Source of the DNA: Cloacibacterium normanense
Lineage (GTDB): Bacteria; Bacteroidota; Bacteroidia; Flavobacteriales; Weeksellaceae
DNA length: 64,000 nucleotides
Direction of reading: 5' to 3'
Assembly (NCBI RefSeq): GCF_003860565.1
Contig: NZ_CP034157.1
Coordinates: forward strand, 1,116,001 to 1,180,000
This document shows, in pieces, positions 17,435-24,352 of the stretch. The notes below the pieces were generated by a model. The model was not told the DNA's origin and made no database searches. It saw nothing but the letters and a program-made list of their open reading frames with translations. Every line of letters starts with the position of its first letter. The stretch's first letter is position 1. The translations under genes were made by a program, and so were the position numbers.

Positions 17435-18964
17435 TTAAGAGACTAAAACTTCTCCAGTCATAATTTCTGGAATTTCTACGCCCATTACTTTTAAAATAGA
17501 TGGCGCTACATCTCCTAATTTACCTGGTTTCAGATTCCAATTTTGGTCTTTATCCATTACAATTAGCGGAACCAGATTAGTAGAGTGTTGCGTGTTAGGA
17601 CTTCCATCAGGATTAATCATGTAATCAGAATTTCCGTGGTCTGCCAAAATGAAAACAGCATAACCATGTTCATAAGCTGTAGTTGCTACTGCTTCTATAC
17701 ATTTGTCTACCGCTTCGCAAGCTTTTACTGCTGCTTCGAAAACTCCAGTATGACCTACCATATCTGCATTAGCAAAATTTAAACAAATGAAATCTGCAGA
17801 TTCTTTTTCTAATTCTGGTAAAATAGCATCTCTAATATCAAAAGCAGACATTTCTGGTTTTAAATCATAGGTAGCAACATCTTTTGGACTCGGACAAAGC
17901 AATCTTCTCTCTCCTACATATTCTTTTTCTCTACCTCCAGAAAAGAAGAAAGTAACGTGAGGATATTTCTCTGTTTCAGCAATTCTGATTTGAGTTCTAC
18001 CTGCTCTTTCTAGAACTTCGCCCATTGTTTCTTGTAAAACTTCTTCATCAAAGATAACTTTTACATTTTGGAAACTTTCGTCATAATTGGTTAAAGTAAC
18101 ATAATAAAGATTCAATTTTTTCATTCCAAAATCTGGGAAGTCTTGTTGAGAAAGCACTTCTGTAATTTCTCTACCTCTGTCTGTTCTGAAATTGAAACAG
18201 AAAACCACATCATTTTCCTCAATTTTAGCAGTAGGAAGATTATTATTTTCTGAAACGATAATTGGTTTTAAAAACTCATCAGTAACTCCTTCTGCATAAG
18301 ATTTTTCAATCGCTTCTACAGGATTTTTGGTGATTTCTCCTACTCCATTTACCATTGCATCATAAGCTAATTTCACACGCTCCCATCTCTTATCTCTATC
18401 CATTGCGAAATATCTTCCTACTACAGTTGCTAATTTCCCAGTAGAGATTTTCATGTGATTTTGTAAATCTTCTATGAAACCTTTTCCAGACATAGGATCA
18501 CAGTCTCTACCGTCTGTAAATGCGTGTACGTAAACATTTTCTGTCAATCCAAATTCTTGAGCAGCAGTTAATAAACCTTTCAAGTGATTGATATGAGAGT
18601 GAACTCCACCATCTGAAACCAAACCGATAAAATGTACTTTTTTATGATTTAATTTCGCATATTCAAAAGCCATTTGAATTCCTGGCTCTAATCCTAGAGT
18701 ATTTTTTTCTACCGCCATATTCAGTTTTACCAAATTTTGGTAAACTACTCGTCCCGCTCCTAGATTCATGTGTCCAACTTCAGAATTTCCCATTTGTCCA
18801 GCTGGTAAACCTACTGCAAGTCCAGAAGCTTCTAGCGTGGTATGTGGAAATTTTGTATAACAAGAATCTATAAAAGGTGTGTTTGCTTGGTAAATTGCAG
18901 ACACTTTATTATCCGTTCCTAAACCCCATCCATCAAGAATGGCAAGTATTGCTTTTTTAGCCAT
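17435..18964 (-). CDS. gpmI: 2,3-bisphosphoglycerate-independent phosphoglycerate mutase
   Basis: This 509-residue enzyme interconverts 3- and 2-phosphoglycerate in glycolysis and gluconeogenesis. It matches the alkaline-phosphatase-superfamily iPGM: metal ligand D11 in ILDGWG, the phosphoserine nucleophile S61 in GQMGNSEVGHMNLGAGR, FTDGRDCDP, GRYFAMDRD, and C-terminal metal sites NFANADMVGHTG and LADHGNSD. The length is standard. It is divergent from the SUI1-family gene at 19124, and TAAATTTG, a good Bacteroidota -7 box, lies about 25 bp upstream of its start. Confidence 0.97.
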   Translation of the reverse strand: MAKKAILAILDGWGLGTDNKVSAIYQANTPFIDSCYTKFPHTTLEASGLAVGLPAGQMGNSEVGHMNLGAGRVVYQNLVKLNMAVEKNTLGLEPGIQMAFEYAKLNHKKVHFIGLVSDGGVHSHINHLKGLLTAAQEFGLTENVYVHAFTDGRDCDPMSGKGFIEDLQNHMKISTGKLATVVGRYFAMDRDKRWERVKLAYDAMVNGVGEITKNPVEAIEKSYAEGVTDEFLKPIIVSENNNLPTAKIEENDVVFCFNFRTDRGREITEVLSQQDFPDFGMKKLNLYYVTLTNYDESFQNVKVIFDEEVLQETMGEVLERAGRTQIRIAETEKYPHVTFFFSGGREKEYVGERRLLCPSPKDVATYDLKPEMSAFDIRDAILPELEKESADFICLNFANADMVGHTGVFEAAVKACEAVDKCIEAVATTAYEHGYAVFILADHGNSDYMINPDGSPNTQHSTNLVPLIVMDKDQNWNLKPGKLGDVAPSILKVMGVEIPEIMTGEVLVS

Positions 18965-19123
18965 TTTAGTATTTTTTTTAATGATGCAAATTTACGAAAT
19001 TTCTAGGCATAGAATAATTCTTTTTAAAGGCGATATTTATCAGTATTTAAAATATTTTAAAGATTAGTTTTTCTGTTGTCAGTTAATTTGTAACTTTACA
19101 CTCCTTTTTTTGAAAACAGTTAT

Positions 19124-19447
19124 ATGGATTTAAGAGACCAATTAAAAAACCTTTTCCCAGAACACGAGGAGCAAGATTTTGAAATGCCAGAAGAAAAATT
19201 TGAGCAGAAGAATCCTCTTATCTGTAAATTCGAAAAAAAAGGAAGAAATGGTAAGCCTGTAACTTTAATAGAAGGTTTCGAAGGAACAGAAGAAGAACTG
19301 AAACAAATTTCTAAAAAAATAAAAACCACTCTAGGAATTGGTGGCTCAGAGAAAGACGGAATCATCGTGATTCAAGGAGATAATCGTGATAAAATCATGA
19401 AAATTCTTCAAGATATGGGCTATAAAACCAAAAGAGTTGGAGGATAA
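19124..19447 (+). CDS. SUI1/eIF1-like translation initiation factor (YciH family)
   Basis: This 107-residue protein has a C-terminal SUI1 domain: an R-N-G-K-P-V-T-L-I-E-G-F strand (about 45-60), an extended EELKQISKKIKTTLGIGG helix-loop, and the IIVIQGDNRDKIMKILQDMGY end. The N-terminal 35 residues are acidic and presumably disordered. Bacterial homologues such as YciH are thought to tune start-site selection or act in stress; the specific role here is unknown. It is transcribed divergently from gpmI. Confidence 0.92.
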   Translation: MDLRDQLKNLFPEHEEQDFEMPEEKFEQKNPLICKFEKKGRNGKPVTLIEGFEGTEEELKQISKKIKTTLGIGGSEKDGIIVIQGDNRDKIMKILQDMGYKTKRVGG

Positions 19448-19448
19448 A

Positions 19449-19546
19449 TATGCAATCGGCAGTCGGCAATTAGCTTTCTGCAGAAAAAATAATTGTTAAA
19501 CAATTTGGCTGAATGCAGAGTGCTGAAAGCCGAAAGCAAAAAATAA
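19449..19546. repeat. Spacer with GGCAGTCGGCAAT / GCTGAAAGCCGAAAGC repeats
   Basis: The gap between the SUI1 and phosphorylase genes is filled by low-complexity spacer sequence (CGGCAGTCGGCAATTAGC, GCAGAGTGCTGAAAGCCG). The two halves are partly complementary (AGCTTTC and GAAAGC). No coding potential or terminator was seen. Confidence 0.5.
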
Positions 19547-19550
19547 AATT

Positions 19551-20405
19551 ATGTTGAATAAATTAGCTGCTTCAGAATTGGTTTTAAATCCAGACGGAAG
19601 CGTTTATCACCTTAATCTTCAACCAGAAGATATTGCAGAGAAAATTCTATTAGTAGGCGATCCAGACAGAGTGCCAAAAGTTTCTCAATATTTTGATACC
19701 ATCGAAATTCAAAAAAATAAAAGAGAATTCTACACGCATACTGGAACTTTAAGAGGAGAAAGAATTACGGTAATGTCTACCGGAATCGGTACAGAAAACA
19801 TCGATATCGTGATGAACGAACTGGATGCTTTGGTGAATATTGATTTAAAAGAAAAAGAATTCAAATCAGAACATACTGCGCTTCAATTATTCAGACTCGG
19901 AACTTGTGGTTCTGTAAATCCTGATGTGGAAGTAGATAACATGTTGGTTTCTCAAAACGTAGTTGGTTTAGATGGATTAATGCATTTTTACCAAGATTAT
20001 GAGTTCGAAAATGAGTTTTCTAGAAATTTCATGGAAAAATTCCCATACGAAAGAATTAAGCCAATGCTTTATTTCTCTGAATGGACAGAATCTCAGTACG
20101 ATTACTTCAAAGATGCTAAATACGTAGGAAATACTGCTACTTTCCCAGGTTTCTATGCTCCACAAGGAAGACAATTGCGTCTAAAAGCTGTAGATGATAA
20201 ATTTTTAGAAACACTTAATGAATTAGGCGTTACTAATTTCGAAATGGAAACTTCTGCGATTTATGGTTTGTCTAAACTTTTAGGACACAAAGCAGTTACC
20301 ATTAATAACGTTATTGCGAATAGAAGACGTGGAGAGTTTTCTGCAGACCATCATCAATCAGAAAAAAACATGATTGAATGGGTGTTAGAAAGAGTTATTA
20401 TATAA
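19551..20405 (+). CDS. Nucleoside phosphorylase (uridine phosphorylase-like)
   Basis: This 284-residue enzyme belongs to the PNP/UDP phosphorylase superfamily. LLVGDPDRVPKVSQYFD (about 34-50) is the conserved phosphate-binding start, followed by HTGTLRGERITVMSTGIGTENIDIVMNEL, and FEMETSAIYGLSKLLGHKAVTIN near the C-terminus carries the ribose-binding M-E-T motif. It would cleave nucleosides with phosphate for salvage; uridine specificity is suggested by overall resemblance but not proven. It ends at a strong bidirectional terminator shared with the convergent TPR-HTH gene. Confidence 0.88.
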   Translation: MLNKLAASELVLNPDGSVYHLNLQPEDIAEKILLVGDPDRVPKVSQYFDTIEIQKNKREFYTHTGTLRGERITVMSTGIGTENIDIVMNELDALVNIDLKEKEFKSEHTALQLFRLGTCGSVNPDVEVDNMLVSQNVVGLDGLMHFYQDYEFENEFSRNFMEKFPYERIKPMLYFSEWTESQYDYFKDAKYVGNTATFPGFYAPQGRQLRLKAVDDKFLETLNELGVTNFEMETSAIYGLSKLLGHKAVTINNVIANRRRGEFSADHHQSEKNMIEWVLERVII

Positions 20406-20428
20406 TTAAACATTTAACTTAAGAAATA

Positions 20429-20459
20429 AAAAAACCAGCTAATTTTTAGCTGGTTTTTT
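20429..20459. terminator. Bidirectional intrinsic terminator
   Basis: A 14-bp stem, AAAAAACCAGCTAA with TTAGCTGGTTTTTT, closes a 3-nt loop. It lies between the convergent phosphorylase and TPR-HTH genes. Confidence 0.9.
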
Positions 20460-20586
20460 CATCATTTGTGTTTTCTGTATTTAGTAAAATATAGTCCTTG
20501 AATGTTTTTGCAAAGATTGTTATTTTTAATACTCTCTTACAAAATTTATGATACTCATCACCTACTCTACTTCATAAAAAACTGAT

Positions 20587-22029
20587 TTACAAATTATTAA
20601 TAAACACATAAGTATCTACTTCCTTAGGAATATTTAATTTATTTCTAATTCTATACTTCTTGTTTTGTACTGTTCGGATTGACGTAAAGGTGTAATTCGC
20701 GATGTCTTTAGAAGAGAAATTGAGTTTTAATAACGCACAAAATTGTATTTCAGAGATAGAGATTTTAGGATTAATCTCTAAAATATTTTTTTCAAATTCT
20801 GGATATAAATCCAAAAATCTAGGGTAAAATTGAGGACTATTTTGCTGTGCCAATTCTATTACTTCTGAGTGTAAATCACTTATTTTATTTTCTAAATTTT
20901 CTATCTTTTTCTCTTTTTCAACTAGTTGTAATTCTATAATGCTCTTCTCTTTTTTCTTTTTACTGATTTTTCTCAAAGTATAAAAAATGAAAATCAAAAA
21001 AGATAAAGCCACCATTCCTATGATGATGATTAAAAAAGTTTTATTTCTATTTTCTTTTATGGCTTCTTCAGATTGTGCTTTTACTTCGTCTACAAAAGTT
21101 TTTACTCCACTTAATTTTTCTTCATTTTCAATCTTTAAATTTTCTAGATAGCGAAGTTTATATTTCTCATATTCCTTCTCATTGCCTAGATTATTATAAG
21201 AATCTTGCAAAAGTTCATAGATAGAAGTCATGTAAAAACCATCTTGTACTTTTTCATTAAGCTCTTCTGCTTTTTTAAGGTACATTACTGCTTTTTGGTG
21301 ATCTTTTTTTCGGTTATAGACCTCTCCTAAACCTGTATAATTGGCTACATTAATATTTTTAGCCTCTATTTTATCTTGAATTGCTAATGATTTTTTGAAA
21401 TAATGAGCAGCAGAATCTAAATCTACAGAAAGAAATTTCAAGCCGATGTTTCCGTTACCTTTCGCAAGTTGATTTTTTCTTTCTTCCAAATTTTTAATTT
21501 TTTCGTATTCGGGAATTGTTTTTTTTACATAAATTACAGCTACATCATGTTTTAAAATATGAGTATATAAATCAGATTGAAACTGATAATTATTGGCTCT
21601 AATCAAATTCTTATCTGGAAACTCATTATCATCTATAAATTGTTCTGCTTCTTTCAGCTTTTTTTCCGACTCATCATGTACTTGTAAAAAATTTAAAGTA
21701 ACTCCTAATCTATTTTTAGAAATGGCAATCAGTCTTATATTATTTGCCGCAATAGCTTTTTCTTCTAATTCTTTCGCGATTTTATAAGCTTTGTTGTATT
21801 CCGCTTTTGTAAAATAATAAAATGCTTTATTGTTCAGAACTTCTAATTGTGCATCTGCATTTTGCTGTAAAACAGCAGTTTTTTCTAGCGTTTTCAGTTC
21901 TTGGAAACCTCGTTCCATTTCGCTTTTCATCAACTTTTGGTTCTCTTTGATTTTCAATACCAAATCATTAGAATTTTGCCCAAAAGAAAATGAAAAAAAG
22001 AATAAAAAAATTAAAAAATAGCCTTTCAT
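20587..22029 (-). CDS. TPR-transmembrane-HTH regulator
   Basis: This 480-residue membrane regulator has a signal peptide or signal anchor (MKGYFLIFLFFFSFSFGQ), periplasmic TPR helices (about 25-300), one membrane helix (FLIIIIGMVALSFLIFIFYTL, about 330-350), a coiled-coil (EKSIIELQLVEKEKKIENLE) and a C-terminal LuxR/GerE-like helix-turn-helix (ISISEIQFCALLKLNFSSKD then IANYTFTSIRTVQNKKYRIR). Regulators of this shape are common in Bacteroidota, and their ligands are mostly unknown. The topology implies an outside signal passed directly to a DNA-binding domain. It shares layout, not HTH type, with the AraC-type pair at 53814-57593. It is followed on the same strand by no gene and shares a terminator with its convergent neighbour. 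Confidence 0.85.
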   Translation of the reverse strand: MKGYFLIFLFFFSFSFGQNSNDLVLKIKENQKLMKSEMERGFQELKTLEKTAVLQQNADAQLEVLNNKAFYYFTKAEYNKAYKIAKELEEKAIAANNIRLIAISKNRLGVTLNFLQVHDESEKKLKEAEQFIDDNEFPDKNLIRANNYQFQSDLYTHILKHDVAVIYVKKTIPEYEKIKNLEERKNQLAKGNGNIGLKFLSVDLDSAAHYFKKSLAIQDKIEAKNINVANYTGLGEVYNRKKDHQKAVMYLKKAEELNEKVQDGFYMTSIYELLQDSYNNLGNEKEYEKYKLRYLENLKIENEEKLSGVKTFVDEVKAQSEEAIKENRNKTFLIIIIGMVALSFLIFIFYTLRKISKKKKEKSIIELQLVEKEKKIENLENKISDLHSEVIELAQQNSPQFYPRFLDLYPEFEKNILEINPKISISEIQFCALLKLNFSSKDIANYTFTSIRTVQNKKYRIRNKLNIPKEVDTYVFINNL

Positions 22030-22046
22030 TAGATTTATTTAGATTT

Positions 22047-22601
22047 TCACTTTACAAAACAGTCTTCTACGTGATCATTCACCATTTCTGTGGCTTGCAT
22101 ATGTGCATAAACTACGGTAGAACCCATAAATTTAAAACCCCGTTTCTTTAAGTCTTTGGCAAGAGCATCAGAAATTTCGGTAGTTGCAGGAACTTCTTTC
22201 AAGGTTTTAGGACGATTGATAATCGGTTCATGATTTACAAAACCCCAAATATATTTACTGAAAGAACCAAATTCCTTTTGAACTTCGATAAATTTTTGAG
22301 CATTATTAATCGTGGCGAGAATTTTCAGCCTATTCCTTATAATTCCAGTATTTTGGATGAGTTCTTCAACTTTCTCCTCAGGATACTGTGCGATTTTTTG
22401 ATAATCAAAATGATCAAAAGCCGCTCTGAAGTTCTCTCTTTTGGCTAAAATGGTGTACCAACTTAAACCAGCCTGAAAACTCTCTAAAATCAGAAATTCA
22501 AAAATTGTTTCATCATCATAAATAGGTTTTCCCCATTCTTCATCATGATAATTTCGATACAAATCGTCTTTTTCGCACCATGCACATCTTGTTATTTCCA
22601 T
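22047..22601 (-). CDS. tag: DNA-3-methyladenine glycosylase I
   Basis: This 184-residue enzyme excises 3-methyladenine. It matches the Tag family: RCAWCEKDDLYRNYHDEEWG (about 4-24) contains the zinc-binding Cys and the E-W-G motif, followed by FEFLILESFQAGLSWYTIL with its catalytic-pocket residues, and VNDHVEDCF at the C-terminus supplies further zinc ligands (H, C). It lies 17 bp upstream of the TPR-HTH gene on the same strand and may be co-transcribed with it. It complements AlkB at 4896-5477 in alkylation repair. Confidence 0.95.
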   Translation of the reverse strand: MEITRCAWCEKDDLYRNYHDEEWGKPIYDDETIFEFLILESFQAGLSWYTILAKRENFRAAFDHFDYQKIAQYPEEKVEELIQNTGIIRNRLKILATINNAQKFIEVQKEFGSFSKYIWGFVNHEPIINRPKTLKEVPATTEISDALAKDLKKRGFKFMGSTVVYAHMQATEMVNDHVEDCFVK

Positions 22602-22692
22602 ATTATAGATAGTATTGATAATTAATATTTTACGTTAAAAAATTTAATAAAACTTTATCAATTGATTAACAAAATCTTTTGAAATTAGTATG

Positions 22693-22817
22693 TAAATTTG
22701 TAATGTAAATAATAAAAAACTAGGTAAAGATACAACCTTCCTAATAATAGTTATTCATAAAAAATCAAATTTTTGTTGCAAAGAACCTCTGAAAAATTCA
22801 GAGGTTCTTTATTTTTT
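22693..22817 (+). ncRNA. Candidate small RNA ending at an orphan terminator
   Basis: The 305-bp gene-free region 22602-22906 has a strong plus-strand terminator at 22780-22817: a 14-bp stem (AAAGAACCTCTGAA with TTCAGAGGTTCTTT), AAA loop, then a T-rich tail. No upstream plus-strand gene exists, since tag runs the other way. A perfect -7 box, TAAATTTG, lies at 22693-22700, but I found no clear -33 box. Together they suggest a transcript of about 110 nt; the product is unverified. Confidence 0.4.
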
Positions 22818-22906
22818 AACGATATAACAAATCTTCATAATTCTGTAAGAACTGCCGTGTTTAATACTTCTACATTTGCTTTACTAACCAATCAAAATAT
22901 ATTATT

Positions 22907-23185
22907 ATGGATACGAAGAAACCATTAGACAATGCTTCTGATAGATTAGAAGAAGCAAGAGACAGAACAGTTAACTCTGTAGAAAATACAGCAGAAAACA
23001 TGTCAGAAAGAGCAGAAAATTTCGCAGATGATGTAAAAGATACTGCAGAAAATGCTTGGGAAAAAACCAAAGATGTTGCCAATGACATTTGGGAGAAAAC
23101 CAAAGATGTCGCTGAAAACGTTAAGGATAAAACCGAAGACATGATAGACGATGTAAAAGACGAATACAGAGACAGAACCCATTAA
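22907..23185 (+). CDS. Small LEA/apolipoprotein-like helical repeat protein
   Basis: This 92-residue, highly charged, cysteine-free protein is built of roughly 11-residue amphipathic repeats (ENTAENMSERAENF, DVKDTAENAWEKTKD, VANDIWEKTKD, VAENVKDKTEDM). The pattern resembles LEA group 3 and YtxH-associated stress proteins, which are unstructured until drying or membrane contact. No signal peptide is present. The function is inferred only from composition. A strong terminator follows. A long open frame on the opposite strand is a by-product of the repeats. Confidence 0.75.
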   Translation: MDTKKPLDNASDRLEEARDRTVNSVENTAENMSERAENFADDVKDTAENAWEKTKDVANDIWEKTKDVAENVKDKTEDMIDDVKDEYRDRTH

Positions 23186-23208
23186 TTTTTATTCATCATT
23201 TTGATCTA

Positions 23209-23236
23209 GAATCCCGAATTTTTCGGGATTCTTTTA
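23209..23236 (+). terminator. Intrinsic terminator
   Basis: GAATCCCGAA pairs with TTCGGGATTC around a TTT loop and is followed by TTTT, 24 bp past the small helical-protein gene. Confidence 0.88.
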
Positions 23237-23280
23237 TGCTATAAGCAATATTTTTATAAATTTGCCTAAAATAAATTATT

Positions 23281-24087
23281 ATGTACGGATTACTTAAAGG
23301 TAAAAAAGGAATTATTTTCGGCGCGCTTAATGATCAATCTATCGCTTGGAAAGTAGCAGAACGTTGTCATGAAGAAGGTGCAGAATTTATCCTTTCAAAC
23401 GCTCCTATAGCAATGAGAATGGGCGAAATAGATACTTTAGCACAAAAAACTAATTCAGAAGTAATTGGCGCAGATGCTACTTCTATGGAAGATTTAGGAA
23501 AACTTTTTGATGCAGCTATCGCTAAATTTGGTAAAATAGATTTCATCCTTCACTCTATAGGAATGTCTGTAAACGTAAGAAAAGGCAAACATTATACAGA
23601 TATTAATTATGATTGGTTAGAAAAAGGTTGGGATGTTTCTGCAGTTTCTTTCCACAAAGTAATGAAAACCGCTTGGGAAAAAGATTGTATGAATGAGTGG
23701 GGTTCTATCCTAGCACTTACTTACATCGCTGCTCAAAGAACTTTCCCAGATTACAATGATATGGGAGATAACAAATCTTACCTAGAATCTATCGCAAGAT
23801 CTTTCGGTTATTATTGGGGAGAGAAAAAAGTAAGAGTGAATACCATTTCTCAATCTCCTACCGTAACTACAGCAGGTTCTGGTGTAAAAGGTTTTGGCGG
23901 ATTTATGGGATTTGCAGAAGATATGTCTCCTCTAGGAAACGCTACTGCACTAGATTGTGCTAATTATTGTGTAGCCATGTTCTCAGATCTTACCAGAAAG
24001 GTAACCATGCAAAATCTATTTAATGATGGTGGTTTCAGCAACACTGGAGTTTCTCAAAAAGTAGTAGATAAATACACTGGAGAATAA
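23281..24087 (+). CDS. fabI: Enoyl-[acyl-carrier-protein] reductase (NADH)
   Basis: This 268-residue short-chain-dehydrogenase-type enzyme performs the last reduction of fatty acid elongation. FabI features are visible: the divergent NAD-binding GALNDQSIAW segment (14-23), HSIGM, the conserved Tyr pair Y148 (LTYIAA) and Y158 with K165 (DYNDMGDNK), and a substrate-loop segment SQSPTVTTAGSG in place of the E. coli S-A-G-P-I-R-T-L-A-A-S-G. A -7 box TAAATTTG sits at 23257-23264. It is probably essential. Its terminator (24162-24198) is separated from the stop by an inserted spacer repeat. Confidence 0.95.
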   Translation: MYGLLKGKKGIIFGALNDQSIAWKVAERCHEEGAEFILSNAPIAMRMGEIDTLAQKTNSEVIGADATSMEDLGKLFDAAIAKFGKIDFILHSIGMSVNVRKGKHYTDINYDWLEKGWDVSAVSFHKVMKTAWEKDCMNEWGSILALTYIAAQRTFPDYNDMGDNKSYLESIARSFGYYWGEKKVRVNTISQSPTVTTAGSGVKGFGGFMGFAEDMSPLGNATALDCANYCVAMFSDLTRKVTMQNLFNDGGFSNTGVSQKVVDKYTGE

Positions 24088-24099
24088 ATTTACTCAATT

Positions 24100-24150
24100 C
24101 CCCTCTTTTAGAGGGGTGGCAAAATTTTTAATTAAAAATTTTGACGGGGT
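24100..24150. repeat. CACCCCGTC...GCCACCC spacer repeat, copy 2 (inverted)
   Basis: CCCCTCT-TTT-AGAGGGG forms one hairpin, and AAAATTTT...AAAATTTT at 24121-24142 is a perfect 22-bp palindrome, between flanks GGGGTGGC and GACGGGGTG. The flanks are the reverse complement of those at 8211-8260, while the palindrome differs. It lies between the fabI stop and the fabI terminator. Confidence 0.8.
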
Positions 24151-24161
24151 GTACTAAATAC

Positions 24162-24198
24162 AAAATCCATTCAGCTCTTAGTTGAATGGATTTTTTTA
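24162..24198 (+). terminator. Intrinsic terminator after fabI
   Basis: AAAATCCATTCA pairs with TGAATGGATTTT around a 9-nt loop and continues into a T run. Confidence 0.85.
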
Positions 24199-24200
24199 TG

Positions 24201-24301
24201 GCGCTTTAACACGCTGTCCGCTATATCTTTTTTAAATTTTCTCCAAACTTATTTTCCGAGGCAAAAAATTTAAAAAAGGATGCCGCTTCCATCGTTAGCG
24301 C
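24201..24301. repeat. Hairpin spacer repeat (superfamily copy 3, inverted)
   Basis: This GCGC-bounded 101-bp hairpin has outer arms that are the reverse complement of the 8116-8204 copy (GCGCTTTAACACGCTGTCCG and GGATGCCGCTTCCATCG). The apical arms TTTTTTAAATTTT and AAAATTTAAAAAA differ from that copy yet pair with each other. Confidence 0.8.
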
Positions 24302-24352
24302 GGTGAACGCAGATAAGAAAATTTAGTTATATTTGGAAAAAACTTCTCTACA

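Noticed and set aside
22870-23142. Minus-strand frame of 90 codons opposite the LEA-like gene
   Set aside because: It is the complement of 11-residue repeats; serine/phenylalanine-rich translation with no family, and the plus strand has the sensible protein.
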